64,000 nt of DNA from VAZQ01 sp963817015 (GTDB taxonomy: Bacteria > Pseudomonadota > Alphaproteobacteria > Rhizobiales > Xanthobacteraceae). Each line of letters starts with the position of its first letter. Position 1 is the first letter of the stretch. The stretch spans positions 186,001 to 250,000 of the forward strand of contig CAWFMV010000014.1 of NCBI GenBank assembly GCA_963817015.1. Reading direction: 5' to 3'. A program made the position numbers and the translations under genes. The notes below the pieces were generated by a model. The model made no database searches, had not been told where the DNA came from, and saw only the letters and a list, made by a program, of their open reading frames with translations. Of the stretch, positions 27,601 through 36,513 are shown one piece after another.

Positions 27601-27730
27601 ATTGGCCGCGCCGTCCCGCAATCGCAAGCATGCCATGGTCGCTGCAACATGGTCGCGCGCAGCCGCTGGGCTTGTCCGGCGCTGGCGACGCCTCTATAAC
27701 AGCGCCACAACATCAATGACGGGGCAGGGC

Positions 27731-28595
27731 ATGGCGTCTTTGCGTTTGGCAACCTTCAAGGCCAATGGCCGCGTGAGCTACGGCGCGGTCACTGACACGC
27801 GGCATCATCGATCTCGGCAAGAAGCTCGCGAAATACCCGACCCTGCTCGATGTGTTTCGGGCTGGCGCAATCGCGGAGGCGCGCGCGGCCGCGAGTGGCG
27901 CTGCCGATCATCAGCTCAAGGGTGTGGAACTTCTGCCGCCGGTCCTGGCGCCGGAAAAGATCATCTGCGTCGGCATTAACTATCCGGAGCGCAACGCGGA
28001 ATACAAGGACGGTCGCGAGGCGCCGAAATACCCGAACCTGTTCTGCCGCTTCCCGAGCTCGCTCGTCGGTTCCGGCGAGCCGATCGTGCGGCCGAAGGTT
28101 TCGGAAAAGTTCGACTACGAGGGCGAGATCGTCATCGTGATCGGGCGGGAGGGCCGCCACATCCCGACCGACAAGGCGCTGTCCTATATCGGCGGCTTGA
28201 CGCTCGGCAATGAAGGCTCGATCCGCGACTGGCTGCGGCATGGCACGCTCAACGTCACCCAGGGCAAGAACTTCGACGCCTCCGGCAGCCTCGGGCCCTG
28301 GATCGTGCCGGCGGACGACGTCGATCCTGGCAAGCCGTTGCGGGTGAGCACGCGCGTCAACGGCGAATTGCGCCAGCAGGACACGACCGACCGCCTGACC
28401 TGGGGCTTCGCCTGGCTGATCAACTACATCTCGACCTTCGCGACGCTGCGCCCCGGCGACCTGATCTGGACCGGCACGCCGACCGGCGCCGGCGGGCATC
28501 ACAATCCGCCCAAGTGGCTCAAGCCCGGCGACGTGGTCGAGGTCGAGGTGCCGGAGATCGGCGTGCTGAGCAACGCGGTGGTGGACGAGGCTTAG
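27731..28595 (+). pseudogene. Fumarylacetoacetate hydrolase (FAH) family protein, N-terminal frameshift
   Basis: FAH-fold carbon-carbon hydrolase or hydratase acting on 2-oxo acids, about 287 residues when joined. It has VGINYPERNAEYKDGREAPK, the metal-site stretch FDYEGEIVIVIGREGR and GTPTGAGGHHNPPKWLKPGD. The frame from ATG 27731 (ASLRLATFKANGRVSYGAVTD) shifts near 27799. There ACACGCGGCATC would read TGIIDLGKKLAKYPTLLDVF if one C were removed. The first downstream ATG/GTG starts would give a truncated protein. It lies divergent from ligAB and ahead of the decarboxylase-like and aldolase genes, so it probably acts downstream of ring cleavage. Confidence 0.85.
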
Positions 28596-28650
28596 TGCCA
28601 CGTTGCCACGCGCTCGTGTCTCTCCGTGATGCGGCGCGCGTGACGCAAAC

Positions 28651-28750
28651 TCCTCCCTCGCCCCTTGCGGGGGAGGGAGGGGGGGTGTCGACAGACTCGG
28701 TGTTTGCGACCACCCCTCTCCCGTCCCTCCCCCGCAAGGGGGAGGGAACG
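28651..28750. repeat. C/G-run inverted repeat element, short-loop copy
   Basis: Left arm at 28651-28687 (CCTCGCCCCTTGCGGGGGAG then GGAGG) and right arm at 28708-28748 (CCACCCCTCTCCCG then CCCCCGCAAGGGGGAGGG) are inverted, with a 20-base centre. The outer right edge reads AACGCTGTGGCAC, and its complement reappears at the outer left edge of the 54994 element. The 300-base gap 28596-28895 holds no gene I can support. Confidence 0.78.
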
Positions 28751-28895
28751 CTGTGGCACTGACCTTCGCAAACGAAAGTCATGTGCGCGCGTATAGATCG
28801 CGATCCGGGACCTACTGAGCCCGCTATTCCCATGCCCGCCTTGGGCGTGCTAACCCACATCGAGTTTGTTTGACGCCCGGGGGAAACCGACGCCT

Positions 28896-29882
28896 ATGGC
28901 CAAGTTGCAGCTTACGTTCGCGTCCGCGCTCTATGACCGCATGCAGCCGATCTATACCGGCGAGGTTCCGGTCGACGGCATCGATCTCAACTTCATCCGC
29001 ATCGAGCAGCCGCGCCCGATCTTCGACCGCATGTCGGGCGGAGAGGAGTTCGACGTCGCCGAATATTCGAGCTCCGAATACGTCCAGCGCTACGCCAACA
29101 AGAAATGCCCGTTCGTCGCCATCCCGGTGTTTCCGTCGCGCTGCTTCCGCCACAGCTTCATCGGCATCAACAAGAAGTCGGGCATCACCAAGCCGAAGGA
29201 TCTCGAAGGCAAGCGCATCGGCGTCGCGCTCTACACCATGACGGCCGCGATCTTCATCCGCGGCATCCTGCAGCACGACCACGGCGTCGACTTCTCGAAC
29301 TGCACCTGGGTGCAGGGCGCGATCAACGACAAGGGCGCGCATGGCGCGCCGGTCGTGCTGCCGTTGCTCAAGCCGGTGAAGATCGAGCAGGGCCCGCCCA
29401 ACAAGTCGCTCGACGACATGATCCAGGAGGGCGTGATCGACGCCACCATCGGCACCAGCATGCCGGAATCGTTCCGCACCAATCCGAACATCGCGCGGCT
29501 GTTCCCGGATTTCGTCGAGCGCGAGCGCGATCACTACAAGCGCACCAAGATCTATCCGATCATGCATCTCGTCGCGATCAAGAAGTCGGTCTACGAGAAA
29601 TATCCGTTCGTGGCGACCAGCCTGTTCAATGCGTTCCAGCGCGCCAAGGAGATCGCGCTGGTGCGCATGTATAACCAGCGCGCGCTGCGCTACATGATGC
29701 CGTGGCTGCCGCGCGATATCGACGAGATCCACGAGTACTTCAACGGCGATCCGTGGCCCTACGGCGTCGAGGAGAATCGGCCGACGCTGGAAGCGCTGGT
29801 GCAGTATCTGCAGGACCAGCATCTGACCGACTGGAAGCCGACGCTGGAAGAGCTGTTCGCGCCGGTCTACGGCCTTGAATAG
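28896..29882 (+). CDS. 4,5-dihydroxyphthalate-decarboxylase-like protein (periplasmic-binding-protein fold)
   Basis: Protein of 328 residues related to 4,5-dihydroxyphthalate decarboxylase and similar SBP-fold enzymes. It has LYDRMQPIYTGEVPVDGIDL, EFDVAEYSSSEYV, FVAIPVFPSRCFRHSFIGIN and the domain-start DLEGKRIGVALYTMTAAIFI. It has no signal peptide, which favours a cytoplasmic enzyme over a transport protein. The ATG at 28896 is chosen over an upstream in-frame TTG (28866). It is followed after 58 bases by the class II aldolase gene. In phthalate catabolism such an enzyme produces protocatechuate, which fits the divergent ligAB. Confidence 0.8.
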   Translation: MAKLQLTFASALYDRMQPIYTGEVPVDGIDLNFIRIEQPRPIFDRMSGGEEFDVAEYSSSEYVQRYANKKCPFVAIPVFPSRCFRHSFIGINKKSGITKPKDLEGKRIGVALYTMTAAIFIRGILQHDHGVDFSNCTWVQGAINDKGAHGAPVVLPLLKPVKIEQGPPNKSLDDMIQEGVIDATIGTSMPESFRTNPNIARLFPDFVERERDHYKRTKIYPIMHLVAIKKSVYEKYPFVATSLFNAFQRAKEIALVRMYNQRALRYMMPWLPRDIDEIHEYFNGDPWPYGVEENRPTLEALVQYLQDQHLTDWKPTLEELFAPVYGLE

Positions 29883-29940
29883 CGGTCTCGAATAGTCCCG
29901 CCAACGACCCACATTGTCCCATCCCGCCGGAACCTCTGTC

Positions 29941-30725
29941 ATGTCCAAGCTCGACACCATCATCAAGGACCTTGTTATCGCGAACCGCATCCTCGCCAAG
30001 GAGGACGTGGTCGACGCTTACGGCCATGTCAGCATCCGCAACCCTGACAACCCGAAGAGCTTCTTCATCTCGCGCTCGCTCGCGCCCGAGCTGATCGAGA
30101 AGGAGGACATTGTCGAGCTCGGCCTCGATGGCGAACCGCTGAAGAACGAGAAGCGCTCGCTCTATCTCGAGCGTTTCATCCATGCGGCGATCTATGAGAT
30201 GCGGCCGGACATCAATTCCGTGGTGCACGCCCATGCCGAGGACACGCTGCCGTTCGGCATCGCGGCGCCACCAAGCTCAAGCCGGTGATCCACTCCGGCA
30301 GCTTCATCGGCCCGAACGTGCCGGTGTGGGACATCGCCGACAAGTTCGGCGCCACCAACGTGCTGGTCACCAACATGGCGCAGGGCCGCGATCTTGCCAA
30401 ATGCCTGGGCAAGAACAGCGTCGCGTTGATGCGCGGCCATGGCTTTGCCTCGGCGGCGCGCTCGCTGATCGAGGTGGTGCGGCTCTCGGTCTATCTGCCG
30501 CGCAATGCGCGCGCGCTGATGCGGGCCAAGATGCTGGGCGGCAAGATCAAGTATCTGTCGAAGGGCGAGATGGATGCGCGCAACAAGGGCTACAGCCCCT
30601 ATTCGAACGAGACCTGGCGCGCCTGGGAATACTGGGCCAACAAGGCCGGCATCGGGCACCTGCTGACGCGCCCAGACGGCGGCCCGGTGCATGGCGGCAA
30701 GCACGATCACAAGCACGATCATTAG
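29941..30725 (+). pseudogene. Class II aldolase/adducin-family protein, one frameshift
   Basis: About 260 residues when joined. The N-terminal part has VDAYGHVSIRNP and the metal site SVVHAHAEDTLPFGIAA. After the break come KPVIHSGSFIGPNVPVWD, GKNSVALMRGHGFA and a histidine-rich tail HGGKHDHKHDH. The frame changes near 30273 in GCGGCGCCACCAAG. The first half ends at a stop near 30288 and the second continues to TAG 30723. The family includes Zn-dependent aldolases and dihydroxyphthalate decarboxylases, so together with the preceding gene it may work on a carboxylated diphenol. The tail could bind metal. Confidence 0.83.
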
Positions 30726-30750
30726 TAGATAATGAGGACGGAACTCTCTC

Positions 30751-30847
30751 GGCCTCATGGTGAGGAGCACGCGAAGCGTGCGTCTCGAACCATGGGAGGC
30801 CGCCCCATCCTTCGAGACGCGCACTTCGTGCGCTCCTCAGGATGAGG
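30751..30847. repeat. CCTCATGGTGAGGAG...CTCCTCAGGATGAGG palindromic repeat, copy 2
   Basis: Same outer arms as the 24166 copy, with inner hairpins CACGCG-AAGCGTG and GCGCAC-TTCG-TGCGC and the shared blocks GTCTCGAACCATGG and ATCCTTCGAGACG. It lies between the aldolase gene and the next FAH-family gene, 25 bases before the latter's start. Confidence 0.8.
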
Positions 30848-30872
30848 GCGGTGAAGCGCGGAGGATCAAGAG

Positions 30873-31718
30873 ATGAAGCTCGCAAGCTATGTCGCCAACG
30901 GCAAGCCGGCCTTCGGCGTGGTCGTCGGCGATGGCGTCGCCACCATGAATGACCGCCTTGGTGACCGCTACGCGACCTTGCGTGACGTGATCGCGGCCGG
31001 CGCGCTCGACGAGCTGCGCCGCGCGGCGCAGGGTGTGCAGCCTGATCAGAAGCTCGCGGGCTTGCAGTATTTGCCTGTCATTCCCAATCCCGAGAAGATC
31101 ATGTGCGTGGGCATCAATTACAAATCGCATGCCGCCGAGCATGGCACCGAGGCGCCCAAGCTTCCGAACATCTTCCTGCGCTTCATCAACACGCTGGTGC
31201 CGCACGACGGCGCCATGATCCGACCCAAAGTGTCGACGAATTTCGATTTCGAAGGCGAGCTGGCGCTGGTCATCGGCAAGGCTGGCCGTCATATCAAGCG
31301 CGAGGACGCACTCGACTACATCGCCGGCTACACCTGCTTCTGCGATGCCACGGTGCGCGACTTCACCAAATATTCGCTTGCTGCCAGCAAGAATTTTGTC
31401 GGGTCAGGCCCGCTCGGCCCCTGGATCGTCACGGCAGACGAGATCCCCGATCCGACCAAGCTCACGCTGACGACCCGGCTCAACGGCGCCGAAATGCAGC
31501 GCTCCGGCACCGACATGCTGATCCACGATATTCCGGCGATCATCTCGTTCTGCTCGATGTTCACGCCGCTGGCGCCGGGCGATATCATCGCCACCGGCAC
31601 GCCCGACGGCATTGGCGCCAAGCGCAATCCGCCGGTGTGGATGAAGGCCGGTGACGTGCTGGAGGTCGAGGTTGACCGCATCGGCGTGCTGCGCACGCGC
31701 ATTGCTGACGAAACTTAA
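30873..31718 (+). CDS. Fumarylacetoacetate hydrolase (FAH) family protein
   Basis: FAH-fold enzyme of 281 residues, cytoplasmic, divalent-metal dependent. It has VGINYKSHAAEHGTEAPK with the catalytic histidine, the metal-binding FDFEGELALVIGKAGR and GTPDGIGAKRNPPVW. It is intact and preceded by GGAGG. Possible activities are fumarylpyruvate hydrolase or 2-oxohept-ene-dioate-type hydrolase/hydratase. With a gentisate-dioxygenase-like cupin nearby, fumarylpyruvate is a reasonable guess but unproven. It is distinct in sequence from the FAH gene at 27731, which lacks the YKSHAAE histidine motif. Confidence 0.88.
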   Translation: MKLASYVANGKPAFGVVVGDGVATMNDRLGDRYATLRDVIAAGALDELRRAAQGVQPDQKLAGLQYLPVIPNPEKIMCVGINYKSHAAEHGTEAPKLPNIFLRFINTLVPHDGAMIRPKVSTNFDFEGELALVIGKAGRHIKREDALDYIAGYTCFCDATVRDFTKYSLAASKNFVGSGPLGPWIVTADEIPDPTKLTLTTRLNGAEMQRSGTDMLIHDIPAIISFCSMFTPLAPGDIIATGTPDGIGAKRNPPVWMKAGDVLEVEVDRIGVLRTRIADET

Positions 31719-31728
31719 TGTACATCGT

Positions 31729-31751
31729 AATTGAGGCAAATACCTCCAATT
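31729..31751. promoter_or_regulatory. Probable HipB operator O1
   Basis: Near-palindrome AATTGAGG-CAAATA-CCTCCAATT upstream of hipB, read as two facing half-sites. HipB proteins repress their own operons through such paired sites. Half-sites of the same type recur at 31795-31825, closer to the hipB start. Confidence 0.55.
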
Positions 31752-31794
31752 TGGAAGAAATGCCTTGTGTTTGATGCCCTGGCCCCGCATAGTG

Positions 31795-31825
31795 GAGGTA
31801 TCTGAGGGATTGTTTACCTCAATTG
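31795..31825. promoter_or_regulatory. Probable HipB operator O2
   Basis: GAGGTA and TACCTCAATTG are inverted with a 14-base centre that itself contains TGAGGG. The right half-site is the reverse complement of CAATTGAGGTA, matching the half-sites of O1. It ends 11 bases before the hipB start codon, so binding would block initiation. Confidence 0.5.
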
Positions 31826-31835
31826 TGGTGCGGAT

Positions 31836-32111
31836 ATGCCCGATCTGGTGGAACTGGGCAGCGTGATCAGGACTGCTCGCAGGGGGCAGCGTCTCACTCA
31901 AAGCGACCTGGCCAGGAAGTCCGGTGTCAGCCGGGCGCGAATCGATGCGCTCGAGAATTCCAGGGCCGCCGGAATCGGGTTCAAGCCGGTGCTGAGACTG
32001 CTCAACGCGCTTGGGCTCGACCTCAAGGTCGGCGAGCTCGACCGAGGGCGTCCGACACTGGAAGACCTCATGGCGGAAGAAGAGGGCGATGCTGCGCATC
32101 TGGACCGATAG
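31836..32111 (+). CDS. hipB: HipB-type antitoxin, XRE-family repressor
   Basis: DNA-binding antitoxin of 91 residues. A helix-turn-helix spans about residues 6-60, with RTARRGQRLTQSDLARKSGV and SRARIDALENSR as recognition-helix region, followed by LRLLNALGLDLKVGEL. It pairs with the HipA kinase, whose start lies 23 bases inside the end of this gene. The repeated GAGG/CCTC half-sites just upstream are its likely operators, giving autorepression. Confidence 0.88.
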   Translation: MPDLVELGSVIRTARRGQRLTQSDLARKSGVSRARIDALENSRAAGIGFKPVLRLLNALGLDLKVGELDRGRPTLEDLMAEEEGDAAHLDR

Positions 32112-33420
32112 CCGGCACGCGGGTTTTCTCGATCGGCATGGGAACCGTGGCGGGACCTTCGCGTATGAGCCGGAACTCGCGACGGCGCGTGCGGTCTCGG
32201 TCACCATGCCGGTGCGGCTCGCCTCGTGGAATTCGAGCGATGGGCTGCTGCCGATCTTCGACATGAACCTGCCCGAAGGCGTGCTGCGCGCACGGCTTTC
32301 TGCAAGCTTCGCCAATTCTTTTCGAAGCTCGCCGTCCGGAAGCTTCGATGACATTGATCTGCTGGCAGTCGTCGGAGGGGCCCAGATCGGCCGCATCGGT
32401 TGCTCACCTGCGGAGACTGAGCTTGCGGACGATGTGCCGTTTCAGTCGATCGATGAGATCATCAAGGCCGAGCGTGGCGGAGAGCTCTACGAGCATCTCC
32501 TGCGGACATTCGCCAGGCATTCGGGCATATCGGGTGTTCAGCCGAAAGTCCTGATACGTGGCCTGCAGGATCAACCGCCGAGCGTGAGCGAGCGGCAGCC
32601 GCACGGCGTGCGGCCTGCGACCCATATCGTGAAGCTTTGGGATTCAAATGAGTTGCCGGAGCTGGCCGCGAATGAATATTTCTGCCTGTGCGCGGCCAGG
32701 AAGGCCGGCCTTGTGGTGCCCGGATTCCAGCTGTCCGAGAATGGCCATGCGCTGGTCATCGAGCGCTTCGACCTGAAGGCGGACGGCAGCTATCGCGGCT
32801 TTGAGGATTTCTGCGTCCTCAACGGGCTGACCAGCGCGAAGAAATATGACGGCGGCTACGAGACGCGTCTGTTCAAGCGCGCCGGCGAATTCATCGAGGT
32901 CGAGGGCCGCCGCACTGCATTGGAGCGGCTGTTCCGGCTGTTCGTGCTCAATTGCGCGCTTCGCAACGGTGACGCGCATCTCAAGAACTTCGGCATCATC
33001 TACGACGACGTTGTAGGGCCGGCGCGGCTGGCGCCGGTCTATGACCTCGTCACCACGGATGCCTACATCCCCGACGACCCCATGGCGCTGACCTTGAATG
33101 GTTCGACCATGTGGCCCGATAAGCGTGCGCTTGTGGTGCTGGCGCAGTCGCGTTGCGATATCGCAACGAAGGAGATCGGCCAGATCCTGGAGCAGACCGC
33201 CGACGCGCTCTGCGATGTGATGGCCGACGTCAAACGCTATTTCAGCGAGGTGGCCGCGCATCCCGAAATCGGCGACCGCATGCTCAACGCATGGGAAACC
33301 GGGATCGCGATGAGCCTCGAGCGATCCGACGACCGCATGCTGTTGCTATCGGGCGCGCCCACCGGCAAGAAGCCGGCCCGAAAGCAAAGGCGCCGCCCGA
33401 AGGCGGCGCCAAAACGGTGA
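32089..33420 (+). CDS. hipA: HipA-type serine/threonine kinase toxin
   Basis: Kinase of 443 residues with HipA N-terminal and kinase-like C-terminal domains. Visible motifs are HSGISGVQPKVLI (the phosphate-loop/autophosphorylation region), HIVKLWDSNELPELAANEYF, the catalytic-loop NGDAHLKNFGI and the metal-site APVYDLVTT. E. coli HipA phosphorylates glutamyl-tRNA synthetase and causes persistence; the target here is not known. I start at ATG 32089, overlapping hipB, because homology begins there. The C-terminus is basic (KKPARKQRRRPKAAPKR) and its codons contain a terminator-like hairpin. Confidence 0.9.
   Translation: MLRIWTDSRHAGFLDRHGNRGGTFAYEPELATARAVSVTMPVRLASWNSSDGLLPIFDMNLPEGVLRARLSASFANSFRSSPSGSFDDIDLLAVVGGAQIGRIGCSPAETELADDVPFQSIDEIIKAERGGELYEHLLRTFARHSGISGVQPKVLIRGLQDQPPSVSERQPHGVRPATHIVKLWDSNELPELAANEYFCLCAARKAGLVVPGFQLSENGHALVIERFDLKADGSYRGFEDFCVLNGLTSAKKYDGGYETRLFKRAGEFIEVEGRRTALERLFRLFVLNCALRNGDAHLKNFGIIYDDVVGPARLAPVYDLVTTDAYIPDDPMALTLNGSTMWPDKRALVVLAQSRCDIATKEIGQILEQTADALCDVMADVKRYFSEVAAHPEIGDRMLNAWETGIAMSLERSDDRMLLLSGAPTGKKPARKQRRRPKAAPKR
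33389..33410. terminator. Strong hairpin at the convergent hipA / cupin gene ends
   Basis: Perfect nine-base-pair stem GGCGCCGCC-CGAA-GGCGGCGCC. Read on the minus strand, the loop is C(TTCG)G, an extra-stable tetraloop, followed by TTTGCTTT. It can terminate the minus-strand cupin operon. On the plus strand it lies in the last hipA codons followed by AAAA, so it would be a poor plus-strand terminator. Confidence 0.55.
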
Positions 33421-33438
33421 TTAGGTGCGAACGAACCG

Positions 33439-34657
33439 TTACTGCACGAGCTGAATGACCTTGCCGTCCTTGGCTTTGCCTTGCGCCCGGTACTGGCCGA
33501 TATTCTTGAGCAGCGCCGAGTCCGACACCGTGTAGAGGATCGCGTTGCCGGTGCCCGTATTGGTGTGCTTGCGCCACACGAAGTTGGGCACGACGATGAT
33601 ATCGTTCTGCTCCCAATCGAAGACTTGGCCGCCGATGTCGGTCTTGCCCTTGCCCTCGATCACCACGATGAAGGTGCCGCAGGTTTCGCGCTTGGGCTGC
33701 GTCTCCTCGCCGGGGCGGATGAGCTGCGCCTGATAGTTCAAGGTCGGGAACACCGGCTTTCCGGTCACCGGATTGACGAGCTGCATCTGGATGCCTTCGA
33801 ACGGATCGCCGGCTTCCTTGGCCAAGCGCTCGAGTGCACCGCGGATCTCGTCGCCGCGATAGTGAATGTACGGTGCCGGGTCGTTGCCCCAGCCGCGCTG
33901 GTGCGACACGAAGGTCGGGACCAGCCCGCCGTTGCCGTAGAGGCGCTCGGAATAGCCGTTCCCCTGCAGCGTCGCCTGGCTCTTGGTGTTGCTGCGTGTT
34001 GGCCGGCCGGTATTCCTGGTCGACCCAGGCGCAGTCGAGAAACTCCATCAGCGGCCAATCGAGCATGTCGATCCAGATCACCGGCTGGCCGGACTTCGTT
34101 GCCGTGGTCGTGCCAGGTGCCGTTCGGCGTGAGAATGATGTCGCCGCGCGTCGCCTCGCAGCGCTCGCCCTCGACGTTGGTGTAGCCGCCCTTGTCGGAG
34201 AGGATCGTGCGGCTGGCATTGGGTGAGTGGACGTGCGCGGGCGCGATATCGCCCGGATTGTAGATCGAGATCGCGCAGCGGATGGTGTTGGTGACCTGCA
34301 GGCGGCCGTTGAGGCCGGGATTGGTGAGCAGGATGCTCTGCCGGTCGGCGAACTCGATCGGCGAGCACGTCAGCCTTGGCGGCAATCGTCGGACAGGCGA
34401 TCGAGATAGGCCTTGTATTCCTTCCAGCGCCAGCGATAGGCGGCGCTCTTCATCTGGTTCGCCGCGACGCGGCCGCTCGCCATCGCGCCGGTGCCGGTCG
34501 CGCCGCCAGTGTCGGTGAACCACGGGCGCTGCGCCGGCGCGTTCATTTGGGTGCGGACCCAGATATTGTCCTTGCCGGCGTCGGTGTTGATCTGCTCCAT
34601 CAACTCGCGCGCCTTGTTGGAAAGCCCCGGGCGGGCTGCTGGTTCTTGCAGGGTCAT
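33439..34657 (-). pseudogene. Gentisate 1,2-dioxygenase-like bicupin, several frameshifts
   Basis: Cupin dioxygenase of about 400 residues when joined, related to gentisate 1,2-dioxygenase, which cleaves gentisate to maleylpyruvate with Fe(II). The N-terminal part starts TLQEPAARPGLSNKARE, with CAGGAGGAG upstream of ATG 34657. The first cupin carries HVHSPNASRTILSDKGGYTN and TPNGTWHDHGNE, the family metal motif. PVIWIDMLDWPLMEFLDC follows, then the C-terminal cupin with CGTFIVVIEGKGKTDIGG. Frame changes lie near 34378, 34095 and 34005. Only the last 156 residues form a long intact piece. Confidence 0.82.
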
Positions 34658-34807
34658 GTTGCTCCTCCTGATCGGCCGCGGCGAGGCCGCCAAAGTCGGC
34701 GATGGTAGCTTCGGTCAAGTAAACAAGCCATGTGCCCTGAAGTCGGGCCAAGCCGCCTTGCTATTGAGGTATAACGCCCCAGAAACGATTGCAACGGCGG
34801 GACAGGC

Positions 34808-35645
34808 TCACCAACCGCAGCGCATGTCTGCGTTTCGGTCAGAGGCAGGCTGCGCGCCGTTCAGCGCTTTCAGGAAATCCGCGACCGCCTTGGTAAATGC
34901 CTGCGGCTGCTCGACGTTGGAGATGTGGCCGGCGCCTTCGAGCTGGCACCAGCTTGGAGCCCGGCATCGCGGCGTGGATCTGCTGCACCGCGGGGAAGGT
35001 CGGCGTCCTTGGTGCCGCAGATCAGCAGGGTCGGGTTCTTGATGCCGCCAAGCCCAGGCCGCAGGTCGTAGTCGGACAGCGCCTGCGCGCAGCCCGCGAA
35101 GCCCTTGTAGGGCGTGGTGCGGATCATGCCGCGGATCTTGTCGAGCACCGGCGCCTTGGTGGCAACGAAGTCGGGCGGAAACCAGCGGTTGACGGTGACG
35201 TCGACCAGCGCCTCCATGCCCTTCTCGGCGCCGAGGTCGATGCGCTCCTTCCATTGCTGCGCCGAGACCGGCGTCGAGGCCGGCCCGCAGTCGCAGGCGA
35301 TGATGCGGTCGAAGCGGTCGGCGTAGCGCTGCGCCAGGAACAGCGCGGTCATGCCGCCCATGGAGAGGCCGACAGAAATGCGCGCGCTTGATCGAGAGCG
35401 CGTCCATGAGGGCGACCACGTCGGCGGTCAGCATGTCGAAGGTGTACTTGCCGTCGAGGCACCTGCGTGCCGCCATGGCCGCGCTGGTCATAGCGCAGGA
35501 TACGGTAGTCGTCTTTCAGGCCCGCGACCTGGTCGTCCCACATCGAGAGATTGGTGATCAGCGAGTTGCTGAAGATCAGCCACGGCGCGCCTTCGCGGCC
35601 GTCGATCTGATAGTTGATGCTGATGCCGTTGGCGTTGGTTTGCAT
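34808..35645 (-). pseudogene. 3-oxoadipate enol-lactonase-like alpha/beta hydrolase, several frameshifts
   Basis: Alpha/beta hydrolase of about 275 residues. It opens QTNANGISINYQIDGREGAP and continues LRYDQRGHGGTQVP, DMLTADVVALMDALSIKRAHF, the nucleophile region MGGMTALFLAQRYADRFDRI and a C-terminal GAGHISNVEQPQAFTKAVADFL with the probable histidine. These are PcaD/CatD-type features. Frame breaks occur near 35455, 35380 and at several points between about 34930 and 35010. The gene lies between the cupin and another hydrolase on the same strand, consistent with an aromatic-degradation operon. Confidence 0.8.
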
Positions 35646-35668
35646 GTCACCCCTTCAGATGAATCGCG

Positions 35669-36455
35669 TCACTTCTTGAAGAAATCGAGCAGCAGCCGCA
35701 GCAGCGTCTTCGGCCCGGTGGTCGGCAGGAAATGCCCGGCCTCCTCGATCAGCTCGAAGCGTGCGCCGGGGATCTTCTTGGCGAGCTCCTCGGTGCCGGC
35801 CGGCGGCCGCACGGTGTCGTGCTTGCCGGCAACCACCATGGTGGGGCACGGTGATCTTCGGCAGCATGTAGATCATGTTGGTCATCGCCAGCATGCGGTG
35901 CGCGAGCCCGAAGCCGACCGGATCGTTGGCGAGATAGCGGCCGCGATAGGCCTCGTAGGCGGCGCGGCTCGCCGAGATCGGGCGGATAGGACTTGTCGAG
36001 CGTGATCCCCATGACGCCGCGCATGCCGTCGCGCTCGGCGAGCTCGGCGCGCTCGTGCAGCGCGCCGGCGCGGCTCGGATCGACACCGGGCGCCGGATTG
36101 CACAGCACGATCGACGACACCTGCTCGGGATGGCGCTCGCAGGAAGCGCAGCACCTGCGTGCTGGCGGCGGCCACGCACACGAAGTTGTAGGGCGGCTTG
36201 AGGTCGAGGTTCTTGAGCACGCCTTCGAGGTCGTCGACCGCGTCGTCGTTGCTGAACTGCGCGCGCACCTTCTCGGACAGGCCGGCGCCGCGCTGGTCGT
36301 AGCGCAGCACGCGGAAACTGCTCCGCGAGGCCGGGCGTGACGCCGTCCCAGCTGTCGAGCGTGCCGCCCATCTCGTGCAGCAGCACCACCACCGGGCCGT
36401 GATCGCCGGCGAGCTGATAGTGAAGGCTTACTCCGTTAGCGGTCATCCAAGGCAA
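35669..36455 (-). pseudogene. Alpha/beta hydrolase (enol-lactonase-like), several frameshifts
   Basis: About 265 residues when joined. The start is ANGVSLHYQLAGDHGPVVVL then LHEMGGTLDSWDG, followed by LRYDQRGAGLSEKVRAQFSN, NFVCVAAAS, SSIVLCNPAPGVDPSRA, KITVP and a C-terminal GARFELIEEAGHFLPTTGP. It has TTG 36455 with GGGAGG seven bases upstream, or ATG 36446. Breaks lie near 36317 (an extra T in GCAGTTTCCGCG), 36140, 35985 and 35843 (an extra C in GTGCCCCACC). The expected small residue-Ser elbow reads CVAAAS here rather than GxSxG, which may be real or an effect of errors. Confidence 0.78.
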
Positions 36456-36513
36456 GGCATATCCTCCCGGTTCGTCGCTCGATTAGAGCATGATGCCGGG
36501 GAGGGGAAGGGGG

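Noticed and set aside
26182..27699. Open frame of 505 codons antisense to the hydrolase and ligAB genes
   Set aside because: It spans three genes on the other strand and has no motifs.
28896..29882. Dihydroxyphthalate-decarboxylase-like protein as an ABC binding protein
   Set aside because: No signal peptide at the supported start and no transporter genes adjacent; an enzyme role fits the context better, though SBP-fold transport proteins remain possible.
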